64,000 bases of DNA from Takakia lepidozioides (Eukaryota; Streptophyta; Takakiopsida; Takakiales; Takakiaceae): NCBI GenBank assembly GCA_030704615.1, contig CM060731.1:77914756-77978755 (forward strand), read 5' to 3'. The notes beneath the pieces were generated by a model, which saw only the letters and a list, made by a program, of their open reading frames with translations, did not search any database and was not told where the DNA came from. Of the stretch, positions 35,377-60,356 are shown one piece after another (positions within the stretch are counted from its first letter, which is position 1; each line of letters begins with the position of its first letter). Both the position numbers and the translations under genes were made by a program.

Positions 35377-35409
<33 letters not shown>
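35351..35409 (+). promoter_or_regulatory. (GA)n tract in the YAK1 5' region
   Basis: A nearly uninterrupted GA run lies about 410 bp upstream of the YAK1 start, within GC-rich DNA (34.65-35.8 kb). GA tracts near plant transcription starts are commonly bound by BBR/BPC factors. The regulatory role here is inference. Confidence 0.4.
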
Positions 35410-35410
<1 letters not shown>

Positions 35411-35817
35411 GGAGGTCGGGCGATGGCAGCAAGCGTGCGGGCACACGCATGCTTGCGGAGCAGAGTGTTGCATGCGAGGGAGGGAGATGGAGTGCGGGAG
35501 GGGGGAGATGGAGGATGGAGTGATGGAGTGAGAGCGATGGAGTGAGAGACAAGCATGGCGAGTAAGCTTAGGGGGAGGAGGACGATGAAGGGAGAGGAAG
35601 GTACGTGAGGCGGGGAGGGGATGCTGCTGCCGGCCGAGGAGCACTTGGTGCGGGCAGACGAGATGGGACGGAGTGGTGGTGCGACGACGTAGGGTGTCAC
35701 CCCGTGGGAGCCCCGGGGAGCAATGGTGACTGAGAATCGGGGGGGATGGAGGGGGAGGGTTCGGTGGTGATCGGAGCGTAGCGGAGGAGTAGGCGGGGCG
35801 GGAATTGGAGCTTAGGG

Positions 35818-49576
<13,759 letters not shown>

Positions 49577-51627
49577 GTTTGAAGATATACAAAGTGGCTG
49601 TTTTTTCCCCTTCATCACACCAACAAGGGGGGAGATGCATGCTGCCATTCTTTCTGGCTTTCAAATGCCCAAGCATTATGACTACCCCTGGCAGCTCACT
49701 AAGGTGAATGTCGGCCCAGGACAGTGGCATCCATGAGACCCAGTATCTCGAGGCTTATGTTTGAATCGAAAAAGCTATAGAAGTTGCATATAAGCAGGAG
49801 TACGTTGGGGCGGGCATGTGTGGCACAGGCCTGATTCTTTGGAACTTGAATCAGTATCTAATTTGAAAGGGGCCCTAAAGGCTGGAGAGTATTCTGGTTC
49901 AGGAGGAATACTGTCCTGCAAGAAAGGTAGCCTTTTAGTACAAATTTTTACACGCGTCTAAACTTTGTGAACCTTGTGGAGATTAATAGAGTGAAGAATT
50001 CTCTTTCTTCCTATCTCACTTCCAACAGGTGCATTCACAAGTGTATTCGCTTAGCTTGGGCTAAAGCTACTTGTGGCTTCATTCCCTTATACTCCAACTA
50101 CACTTGTGGGTGCTGTTGGTTGTGGTATGAGCTCAATTCCACTCAATTTCAAAGAGTAAGCTGCAAGTTGGTCTTCATTTTCTTCAGAGTTGAAGTGTAT
50201 GGAATGCCTCAGTTGCACAAAGCTGGTTGCCTCTGACATTCAGAATGAAGTCTGTGCTAATACAGGAATGGGTGCAGCCGGTGTTTTTGTTGGTGCTCTT
50301 GGATTTTTCTGCTACCTGATGGCTTCATATGCATCTTTTAGTTTTGTTGCTGAAGTTTTCTTGGACCTCTTATTCTCTTGGTCTTTTATGGATGTATGTT
50401 TTTTAACCATGTACTGTGCAGTGTTGGACTGGTATATAGGTGAAGGACTGGTATATGCACTGGTATTACATACTGGACCCGGCTGGTATCAGTTTTTTCG
50501 TACCAGCCACAATACCAGTACTCTCCCGCCATCTTCCTCATTTAATCTGGTATGTGTATTATATTAATCTGGTGTGTACATATGCCTACATACTTGTACT
50601 TATGTATATTTACCTCTTTATATGTATTTTATTGCTTCCTCCTCAGGCTTATTCAGCTGTATCCCCCTCACATTGTAGTGCTGCATCTTCAGCTTATCTG
50701 CCAAGATGTAGAGTCTAATTTGAGAAGACTTGCATTTAAGATGATTCACGTTTGTGTGGACTTGTTGTTTGTTGCTGTTTTTGAGAAAGGTGAGCTATTC
50801 TTAAACATGAGGTGGTTCTCTTGGCCTTCAGTGGTCCACCCAACTAAATACTGATTCACCTTCCTGAAAAGCTTCTGAGGCTTTTTGTCCAAGTTAACAT
50901 ACACTTATTTAGCCCACATGATGTATCCTCAAAAGCAGTGAAAAAAACTGTGGGTTGGTTAATGAATGCATAGGCGTCACCCCTCAGCAAGACAATCATC
51001 TGCAACAAACATGATATCCTTGAGCTATACCTTGGCAAATCAACTCAACTTTTGGCCTCCAAGCTAGAAACTGCATATTTATTTCAAGATCAAAGAGGCC
51101 TGCTGCACCAGTAGGAGCTCCCATGGTCCATGTCTACAGACAATGTGGCGTCTACCAGCAGAAATTTGATCAAACACACTGAGAAAAACTTTATATTCAG
51201 GTTACAAGTCAGTCTGGATGGAAACAAGAGGGAGGGGATGGATAGAAACAATTGCGCAGAGCAAAAGCTGGTATAAGAACAAATTCAGAGAGTTCATTGC
51301 GGATGCCATGCCATTGGCTCAACATCAAGGAGCAGCAGGTTTCAAGGAAAAACTTGTAGGTCTCAACAGGTTTGTTCTCCAGTCTCTCCAAAGACATCAC
51401 CTTGAGTACCCACTCTTTCTTCAATCTTCTTGTAAACCTACACCCATTCCGTAAGGTTTGTCTGACTCACTGCTGCTGCTAAATAATCACCATGGGAAGC
51501 TCACAGAAAGTACAGTAGGAACTGTCCTGATTCCTGACAAGAAATTCTTCAAACTTCACTTACAAAAAATTATCAGTGTTCTCTCCTCACTGTTGAAGTG
51601 ACGCACTTCTCACGCTTGTTGCTTATT
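49577..51627 (+). other. YAK1 3' UTR and convergent intergenic space
   Basis: Between the convergent 3' ends of YAK1 and the OSB/PPR gene. A frame near 50,190-50,567 has hydrophobic stretches (GAAGVFVGALGFFCYLMAS) but no family match or splice logic. Tandem CTGGTAT motifs occur at 50,430-50,520. No gene was recognised. Confidence 0.5.
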
Positions 51628-54600
51628 TCACCAGTAATCCCCACAAGAACAAATCCCGTGTTGGAAGTGGTGAAAGCGGTTGGCATCCCGTACAACTATT
51701 GCACGGCCAACAATCTTCGAGATGAACTTGGTGGCAGTGTGACAGTCACCGCACACCCGAAGGTTCTTGATAACACGGATAGGCGCTTCCAGGGGTGTGC
51801 TGAGCAGCCCAAATGCAATGGCCAGCTTCTCACTGTGACGGCAAAGAGAAAATTCCTTTTGCTCCTCCTCCACATCACGCAATACAAAGCGTGTATCAGG
51901 CACATACCCAGCAGCCTTCATCCACCCAGACAATCTCTTGAGCTCAGCATGAATTTCCTCAAGTTTTGGATGTGACTTATCGTCTACAACGAATGTATGC
52001 ACCTGGTTGCCCACCTCAATGCAACTGTGGGCTGCCTCCTTTCTTATGCCTCTCTCCTGCATCATTTTTCTCACCTTTGCTGCATCTTCCCACCTTCCAG
52101 CAGCAGCATAGATGTTTGATAGCAGCACATAAGTTGCAGCAATTTGTGGATCCAACTTAAGCAGGCATTTTGCTGCATGTTCTGCTACTTCCACATTGCC
52201 ATGAATTCTGCATGCACCAAGCAGGGCCCCCCAAACGGCAGCATCAGCTTCAATTGGCATTTTGCTTATGAAGTCCTCTGCCTCATCCAAATGCCCTGCA
52301 CGGCCAAGAAGGTCCACCATGCTACCAAAATGCTCCAGGGTAGGGGTGAGTCCATGATCTCGATTCATAGAATGAAAGTAGTGATGGCCTTCACTCACTA
52401 GGCCTACATGGCTACATGCAGAGATGACACATATAAAGGTGACCCTGTTCGGCTTCAAGCCTTCTAGTTGCATTTGTTCAAATAGTTGCAAAGCCTCCCT
52501 ACCACACCCATGCTGCGCATATCCAGCAATCATCACATTCCATGAGACCACATCTACTTGAGCCATACTATCAGACACTTCACGAGCCTCCTTCATGTTC
52601 CCACATTTGGCATGCATGTCTAGGAGGGCAGTCTCTAGAATGATATCAGGGGCAATTCCAGCTTTGATGATATCAGCATGAACTTCTTTGCCCTTTTCCA
52701 GGGCTGCCAGGCTGCCACATGCATTCAGAACGCACACGAATGTGACTTTGTCTGGCATCACCCCTTCCTGGATCATTTGTTCATAGATCTCTAAGGCCTC
52801 TATACCGCACCCATGCTGAGAATATCCTGCAATCATTGCACTCCATGAAATGACGTCTCGTTTGGACATACTGTCAAACACTTGACGCGCATCCTTCACA
52901 CTCCCACACTTAGCATACATGTTAACAAGGGTGTTCTCCAAATTAACATATGGCTCAATTCCAGCTTCAATGATCTCAGCATGGACCTCTTTGCCCTTTC
53001 CCAGGACTGCCAAGCTAGCACACGCATTGAGAATGCAGATGAATGTGACCTCGTTGGGCATTACCCCTTCCTGTATCATTTGCTCATAGATCTCAAAAGC
53101 CTCCATACCACACCCATGCTGAGCGTATCCTGCAATCATCGCACTCCATGAGACCACATTTCGTTGATTCATATTGTCAAACAATTTACGTGCATCCTTC
53201 ATGCTCCCACATTTGGCATACATGTCAACAAGGGCAGTCTCCACAATAACATCTGATGGAATCCCAGCTTTGACTATATCAGCATGGACCTCTTTGCCCT
53301 TTTCTAGGGCAGAAAGGCTGCCACATGCATTGAGAACGCAACTAAATGTGACTTTGTTGGGCATTCGCCCTTCCTGTATCATTTGCTCATAGATTTCCAA
53401 GGCCTCAATGCCGCACCCATGCTGGGCATAACCTGCAATCATTGCATTCCACGATACCACATCTCGTTCAGCCATATTATTGAATATTTGACGTGCATCC
53501 TTCATGTTTCCGCATTTGGCATACATGGCAGCTAGGGCAGTCTCTAGAATAGTGTCTGGTGGAATCCCAGCTCTGATGATATTGACATGGATCTCTTTAC
53601 CCTTTTCCAGTGCCCCTAGGCTGGCACAAGCTTTGAGAACACAAATGAATGTGACATTGTTGGGGATCACCCCTTCCCATATCATTTGCTGATAGATCTC
53701 AAGGGCCTCCTTAGCATACTCATGGTTCACATACCCTGCTATCATTATAGTCCACGAAAACACATCTCGTTCTGGCATTTTGTCAAACACTAGGCGTGCA
53801 TCCACAACGCTTCCACACTTGGTATACATGTTCGCAAGGGTGTTGAGTAAATAGAGGTTTGGCTTGAATCCACTTTGCATAATCTGGGCATGCACCTTTT
53901 TACCCATTTCAAGGCTATTGATTTTGATGCACTCCCGCAAGAGACAGAGATACATATGGGAGTCTGCCAAAATGCCTTGTTCATTTAGAATGTGTAGCAC
54001 CTCTTTCAGGTGGCCTGTCTTACAAAGTGTTCTAAGATCCCCATAAGAGCCTCTAAAGCTCTTCATGAGTGAATCATCAGATTGAGCTGGACGTTGAAAC
54101 AGGGCAGCTAGTGCTTTCACCCACGAAGGGTTGGACCGACCAGCAATCCAAAGGTCTTCATTTATGCACTTGTGTCTAAAGTCTGGTGATCTTGGACTTT
54201 TCTGTGAAAACCACCAGTGGGCAGCTGAGTAGCCATAGCTTCCACCAGTCTCAAATAGACCAGGGTCGAACCACCAGAGCAAAAAGCAACCTTCCAATAC
54301 CAAGAACTACCTTGTATAACCTACTGATAGCACTGTAAGGACCACTTTTACTGCTTTTCCCCCCAAGACAAAATTTGTCGTTAATGGAAGGGGCTAGAAC
54401 TACAATCCAATCCACAAAACATCATCAGGCTGGCTCCAGTCACAAGCCCTACTTGACAAATATCTTCGAGTTCTAAATGAAAATACCTGACCTTATTAAA
54501 ACACCATTGTGAAGGAGTCATGAAGAACTCCTGCCAGAGTTGGTTTCGGCTCGTTGTTTGACCTGCATACAAGGAGTACAAGACCATGACAACTTGGCCA

Positions 54601-56655
54601 ATTTCCAATCACCTGTGTCTCCATAATGGAGACCCTGATGCTTAAGCATACATCATGAGCAGCTCCTACTTGAACTGGCTCTTATTGAGGAAGGCTGAAG
54701 AGACTTCATATTTCTCTATATCACCACAGCCACATGCATTCCATCTGTGTCAAATTGGCAATCTATGTAAAGCCACATTTTTGAATTGTGTAAGAGGCCT
54801 GAGACAATGCTGCAAGCTGGATTCCAGGGTGACAGCATGAAGACGAAGCTATAGTACACGCGCTCTATCCAGGATCAACATCATTGTGAAATGTAAGGTC
54901 CACTGATGGAGCCCAAATCAGGCATAGGCAATCCCTTCTTCCCAGCTGTGAACTAACTGTAAGAGGTAGCATACATATAGGTTCAACTTTAGCCCCATCC
55001 CCAGGTGTGCTGCTGAGGTGTCTAGCATGATCATCAAAGGCTGGAAAAAGCTCAGAAAGGATTTGTGCTGAACATCAGCTTACTTGCTTGTAAGAAAGTT
55101 ATTATATCCCCAGGAGGCCCAAATGGCTGCGGTAGAAAAAGGAAAGAGAGATTTACTCATCACACTGCTTGTCATAGTCGTGTAGTTATAGACCCCAGGC
55201 CCAGTTTTGAGGGAGTTATCCACCTGTCACCCACAAGACACTAGCCAACATGTCAGGCGTTCCACTAGCGAATAACTACTGCATTGCAACTGCCCACAGA
55301 GACGAATGTTTCTTATCCCCTAACACATATGAGACCCACTCCTACACAACTTGTCCGTTAAGATACAGATAGTTGTAGAGGACAAACAAAAGTGGCACTC
55401 ACCTTAGGACATGCTTTAAAAAGGTAATTTTTGTTGACATAAGCATCCACAACAAGGCACCCTGTGACAAAAATCCTGTCCCCTATCTTCATAAGGTACT
55501 CTGCACACTCAGCCAGAGTATCCAACTCCAACCTGCCATCCCACCAGGGTCTTTGTCAACTACCTTATACAGTAAACCCATTTGCATTAGTCTGCTGCAG
55601 AATGTGAGGCTTCTATATCCATTCACCACATGGAGAAGAGAGGGCCTTGGTTACTTGCAAGCTCAGGAGAGCAGTGGAATTCGCTGCCACTTTGAGAGGA
55701 TGAAGACCAAGTGGGAAGCAGGAAAGCGGCAATTAAACTAAGAACAAGTAAAGGCATGCTGGCTTGGACTTGCAGACCTTGTAATGTCCAGTGTGACCCC
55801 ATGTTCTAGACATAAAAAATGAGAGAACACAGGGAGAATATTACACACATAGCAAAACCAGCGGTGTTCACCGTTTCACTGAAGAAGAATCAGCATCAAT
55901 TTTTTCCACTATAACTCAGTCCACATAATGTGTGTAGGGTCCCCCACTCACTATGATATTTGAGTGTGTAGTATGGCGCAGGGCTCTGCTGATGTGAGTA
56001 TATTGCTGCTAGTGCCTCTGTATAATGGAAGTCCAAGTAATCTAAAGGCTTTATCAACTTACCCAACACAACATGACCAACCCACCAACATATGCACAAT
56101 CTGGAATGACCAAAACCTCACTGATCGCTTCCCTAAGCATCAACATTAGACGGTCATGACATATTGCACACAACCGACTGAGAAGACGCAGCTAAGAATT
56201 TTGTGCCTAAAGAACACAAGAGCTTACCCCTTTGTTTTAGTATCAGAGTTTGGCACAGCAAGGCTCGATTTTGCCAACAGTTGTTGAGTGTCCACGAGCT
56301 TGATCTCCATGTCCTGGCGCACACTGCCAATGAGGTGCACTGTCTTGGTGATTACCTTGCTACATGTGACCACCGCCAGTTGCGGCCACGCATTGTTCTC
56401 CACCTCCAGGTAACCTCCTAGCCCATCACCCTGTCCATAAACCTCCTCCCCCTCCACCGGTCCAGCATTTGACTTGAAACTGTTGGAAATAAATCTGAAT
56501 GCACTACGGTTTGAAAGCCGCAGAGGGTGGTACAGTGTGAGCAGAGCAAGCACCTCATGCCACATCAAGATACCTCGATGGCCTGCCTGGCATAGGGCGA
56601 CTAGGACCACGGGGGAGCGAGTCATTGCCCCCCTGCTTACTGTATGCGCTGTCAT
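51628..56655 (-). CDS. OSB ssDNA-binding protein fused to a PPR-DYW RNA editing factor
   Basis: Five exons join in phase: 56228-56655, 55403-55532 (or -55550), 55084-55126, 54492-54562 and 51628-54201, about 1,081 residues. Exon 1 has an organelle-targeting-like N-terminus, then WPQLAVVTCSKVITKTVHLI, the start of an SSB/OSB OB-fold. Exon 2 reads LAECAEYLMKIGDRIFVTG, the fold's second half. Exon 4 reads LWQEFFMTPSQWCFNK and exon 5 opens KSPRSPDFRHK then EDLWIAGRSNPSWVKAL: together one PDF motif, the plant OSB ssDNA-binding signature. The same exon continues without a stop into a PLS-class PPR array, E region and complete DYW deaminase (HSEK, CGDCH, terminal CSCGDYW). Known OSB proteins act on organellar DNA; PPR-DYW proteins bind RNA and edit C to U. 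An optional 66-nt exon (54975-55040) also fits the phase but needs a 43-nt intron. ATG 54066 could alternatively start a PPR-only protein. Confidence 0.8.
52480..53800 (-). repeat. 303-bp tandem coding repeat (P-L-S triplets)
   Basis: Within the PPR exon a 101-codon unit (one P, L and S motif set) recurs with a period of 303 bp, for example the CGTGCATCCTTCATG block near 52,889, 53,192 and 53,495. Units share MYAKCG, SWxAMIAGYAQHGCG, EIYEQMIQEG and GKEVHA. Such uniformity suggests recent expansion by unequal exchange. Confidence 0.9.
55150..55215 (-). mobile_element. Degraded LINE 3' end in intron 2 of the OSB/PPR gene
   Basis: The plus-strand text GTAGTTATAGACCCCAGGCC and CAGTTTTGAGGGAG matches the terminal block of the LINE family. 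It lies between exons 55,084-55,126 and 55,403-55,532. Confidence 0.55.
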
Positions 56656-56974
56656 GGCTGCTCATCCGTCAACTCTTCAACCCAAATCCTGGATTTCCCA
56701 ATATGGACAAATGAAGCAAAATCCAGCCAACAACAGATATAGTCTCCAGAATAATTAAGACTCAAAGAGGAAGACGTTGAGAGTGCGTGAAAAAAAATCA
56801 AGCTATCACCATCCTTGGACAATGGGTGGGAGGCACCTGCAGGAGTGAGAGCAGAAGCATGAACCAACCGCCCTTTGTGCCAAAATGAAACAACCACATC
56901 TGGCCATGTGTGGGGACAAATCCGCCCTCATGCTTGAACCTTGAAGCAACATGCTTTCTTTGATGCACGTTGCT

Positions 56975-57215
56975 TGTATCTCCATTGATGCCCGCAAGAA
57001 CAAATCCCATCTTGAAAGCGTACAGCAATTGCTCTTTATCCCCAAAAATCGTGGAGACGAAGCTTGCAATGGTGTGGTAATGATATTGCACCTAAAAAAT
57101 CTTAAGAACACGAACAGCCATCCTAGGGAGCGTGCTGAACCCACAAATAATGGTCATCTTCTCACTGAACAGTTATGTCCCTCTTCTCTACCACGCCGAA
57201 TGCAGGAGGAGCCCT
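56975..57215 (-). pseudogene. DYW-domain pseudogene fragment
   Basis: Minus-strand frames read VVEKRDITV, then SEKMTIICGFSTLP and RVLKIF. After a stop and frameshifts comes HTIASFVSTIFGDK, and in another frame RFQDGICSCGHQW. In order these match the last roughly 70 residues of a DYW deaminase (…HSEKLAIAFGLLSTP, RVIKNLR, HTATKFISKIVGR, FHHFxDGxCSCGDYW). The domain is broken by at least two frame changes and one stop, and the DYW end is altered to HQW. It lies 320 bp upstream of the OSB/PPR start codon on the same strand, so a second PPR-DYW gene once ended here. Confidence 0.75.
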
Positions 57216-57699
57216 TATATTTTCCGTGTATGTAAGCCGATCTCAACTTTTAGGACGTGGCAAGTTAGAAGTTACAACCACATGCCCTCTTCCTCACGTC
57301 TGTAGTCTTGTATGCTCGAACACGATCTTTCAAATTTGAATGTGTACATGAGAAAGGGCAAGTCCTAACACCTGACAGCTGGAAGGGAATGTGGATACCT
57401 GGTGAGGAATGGCGCTCTAGGTCTTGACGCCTTGCACAGGATCTGGATTATGGGTGGACCAGAGAACACGAATCTTACATAGGACCGATCCACGAGCTTC
57501 GACAATCTACAGAATCTTCTGCCAGATTCAACACCGGTTGGGGGCCGACAATTCCAAAACCATTATAAACATTCTCCTGTCCGCTTTGGTAGCTCTGCGA
57601 CTGGTGTTGGGATAGTAGTGAATCGGTCCCAATATGGATGTGGCTTGATTTTGTTGCAAGCGTGTGAGCTGACAGGTACGGCCCGCGAGGTACAGTCCG

Positions 57700-58980
57700 G
57701 GAACCCCCCCTCCAGCAGCCTCGTCGGCGAGCTGGACGCCCCATGTCAAAATCACTCCCACCCCCCTCCGACCCCTCCACCCGCTGCTCCCTCCCCGCGC
57801 CCCCCTCACCCCCCAACACCCGCCCCCCCCCCCCCCCCCTCCCCCGGGACCCTCGACCCTCGCCCCACCGCGGGCCACACGGCGCCCCACAACACCGCCT
57901 GATCTCCAGCCACGTGGCGGCCCCCCCCGCTGTGGATCCCCTCACTGCATTGATCCCCGTCCAGTGCCGGAGTGATCCCCCACCCCCATCTCCAGCCACA
58001 TGGCGCTCCCCGGAACCGTCGATCCCCTCCCCATCCATCCAACCTCACAAACAATGGATGATGTGGGTCATGGGCCCCTCATCCTCCCGCCATCCTCCAC
58101 CCGCCGCTCCACCCAGGGGATGGACGACGGCCGGATGAAGGGCGGATGACACTGACAGGCCACGTGCCGCTCCCCCCGCCATCGATCCCCTCTTCCCATC
58201 GACGGCCTGATCCCCCGAGACGTCGCCGGTCCCCCCCCCCTCGATTGATCCCCCGTCCAATGCGGTGACTAATTCCCCTCCACCCATCGGCCGGCACGTG
58301 GCGCTCCCCCCGCCGCCGATCCCTCGTCCCATCCACGGCGCGATCCCCCAAGACGTTGCCGCTCCCCCCGACCTGGCTTGATCCCCCCTCCGGACCGGGA
58401 GTGATCCCCCACCCCTAATCGCCGATCCCCCGGGCCATCGGCTGCCACGTGGTGCTCCCCTGAACCGTTCATCCCCTACGCATCCATCCAACCTAAAAAC
58501 TGGGTCATCCGCGGTCCCCCTGCATTCGATCCCGTCCTCCCATCCAGCTGGCGCCCGGGCCGCTCCCCCTGCCTCGGTTGATCCCCCGTCCAAACCGGGA
58601 ATTGATCCCCCTCTCGTCTTCTACCACCACATGGCAGTCTCCGTAGCCGTTGACCCCTTCGTCCCATGCACGGTGCGATCCCACGAGCCGTTGCTCCCCC
58701 TCGCCTCGGTTGATCCCCCGCATCATGCCACGTGGCTCCCCACCCTCGACCCCCCGCCCGCGCGCGTCAACGGCGGAACAGGGGATCGTCCCCCCCATGG
58801 CGGTCCCCACACCACATGCCGTGATCCCCCATCCTTCCGCTCCCCACCCACACCACCCCCCCCCCCCATCCGCGATCCCCCCACATGTCAAATGTCAAGG
58901 CTGTTTGCACGTGGCTATCATTCTGTTCATCTGTGTCGTCCTCCCCCATCCAACGGCCATGCACACCCCCCGCCATTTTG
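57700..58980. repeat. C-rich degenerate satellite with repeated CACGTG
   Basis: About 1.3 kb of C-rich plus strand in which GATCCCCC, GCTCCCC and CCATCCA motifs recur irregularly. Six CACGTG palindromes occur at 57,911, 58,161, 58,295, 58,446, 58,729 and 58,908, mostly inside CCACGTGGCGCTCC-like units, with further CACATGGC variants. Long open frames on both strands come from base composition and have no family match. A C run lies near 57,823-57,839. The minus strand is G-rich with many G4-5 runs. Confidence 0.8.
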
Positions 58981-59039
58981 GTCTGCGAGATGAACGGAGT
59001 GGATGTATTGAAATTTAGGGTTTCCGGCTGCTCGCAGAT

Positions 59040-59520
59040 TTGATCCTCTTTACACGCGTGTATGTTGCACTTGCGCGTATAGTTTGCTATCGTGTATTAT
59101 TTTTGCAGGACGCGTATGGTCTACTGTTGTGTACTGTTCCTACAGGGGTGCTGGGCATCGTGACTGGATCTTCGGAGTTGCGCACGTCATTCCTTCTATC
59201 ACAACTAGTGGCACGTTGCAAATCCCCCCGGATGGTTCCTTCAACCACAAGTCGTTTATATGGACTCCAACTATTTCAAGTGGAGGTGGACATCGTGTGA
59301 ATACGGATGTTGCGGTCATTCCTTGGACCTGGATCGACGATTTGTGAGAGGGGAGGAAGAAAAGGCAGAGGCGCCCACTCATTTCAACAGAACGGTGCCT
59401 AAAAAGGGAAAGCATGAGAAGGGCGAGCTTTTAGCTCCAAGGGCCAATAGTTGCTCTCTTGTGATAAAGTCCGCCTTCACCTTTGTGGTTTCTGGATGGT
59501 CTCAGTGTGTTCTTTGAAAT
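59040..59520 (+). other. Protein-like ORF broken by a frame change
   Basis: One frame (59,084-59,347) reads HVIPSITTSGTLQIPPDGSF and VNTDVAVIPWTWIDDL then stops. A second overlapping frame continues FVRGEEEKAEAPTHFN to 59,517. Joined, they would look like one domain (WIDDFVRGEE…), suggesting a decayed gene or transposon ORF. I do not recognise the family. It ends 77 bp before the gypsy LTR. Confidence 0.35.
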
Positions 59521-59593
59521 GGCATGTTGTTTGTTTGCATTGTTTACTCTTCTATTTTGTCAAAATGCTATGCTCTCTTGCTCTGAGTATTCC

Positions 59594-60301
59594 TGTCGCG
59601 GCCCTTTGCCTTGAGGGCAGGGGGTCGGGACACATGAGGGGCTGCCCCTGTGGTGGGGGCAGCGGCAGCGATAGGTATGGGGGGCTGAAGCACCCTTGAG
59701 TGCCCAAAGGCACTCAGGGAAGCGGAGGCGCTCACTAGGTGGAGCCCCGCACACTGGGTTGCGGTGGGGGTGGCTCCACAAGGGGTGGTGGTAGCTTAGC
59801 GGGACTTAGTGGGGGTGGCATAGGACTCACCATGGGGGCGGAGACCTCGTGGTGGGAGTCGTGGGGAGTCTTGGGACTCATCACGGTCCATAGGGGCCGT
59901 GGTGAGTGGGCCAAGACTCACAGCGACTCATCACCGGGAGTCGAGGGTTTTCGTGGTGGTTCGCCATAAAATGGCATGGCTGGTTGTGAAACCCCCGCGA
60001 ACAGCTACAGAAGTATATGTAGGGAGTAGTAACCCCGAGAACGGTGCAAGCCCATTGGTGACCAAAAACTAGTGAGTAAGCGAGCGAGCCGGAAAGCGAC
60101 CAAAGAGTGGGGAGCTGTTCCGGACTCCCGCTGGGCCGAAATCGGTGGAGGGTTCTTTGGGAGAACAAAGGGGGACCGTTATGCCCCGGTGAGCAGCCGA
60201 AGCTCCAAGTTGGCCCGGCGGCCAGGTTGGGAGTTAGGCGCGCGCATCAAAGCGAGTGACTATGACTTGAAGGGGAGCTTACCGAAGTGAGGTGCGCGAC
60301 A
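59594..60301 (+). mobile_element. 5' LTR of a Ty3/gypsy retrotransposon
   Basis: About 708 bp starting TGTCGCG and ending CGCGACA, a perfect 7-bp terminal inverted repeat with TG…CA ends. It is followed after 2 nt by the primer-binding site and then by gag-pol. Only one LTR is in view because the element is broken at about 62,431. Confidence 0.85.
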
Positions 60302-60303
60302 CT

Positions 60304-60315
60304 TGGTATCAGAGC
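60304..60315 (+). other. Primer-binding site for initiator tRNA-Met
   Basis: TGGTATCAGAGC is complementary to the 3' end of plant initiator tRNA-Met, the standard primer of plant LTR retrotransposons, and lies 2 nt after the LTR end. Confidence 0.9.
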
Positions 60316-60356
60316 TTAGAGTTCAGTACGCGATCGTCCTTGGGATTGGCTTCATC

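Noticed and set aside
50190-50567. Membrane-protein-like ORF downstream of YAK1
   Set aside because: Hydrophobic by composition only; no family match, no splice logic, located in the YAK1 3' flank.
57475-58990. Long open frames on both strands in the C-rich region
   Set aside because: They follow from base composition and repeats: low complexity, no family resemblance, open in several frames at once.
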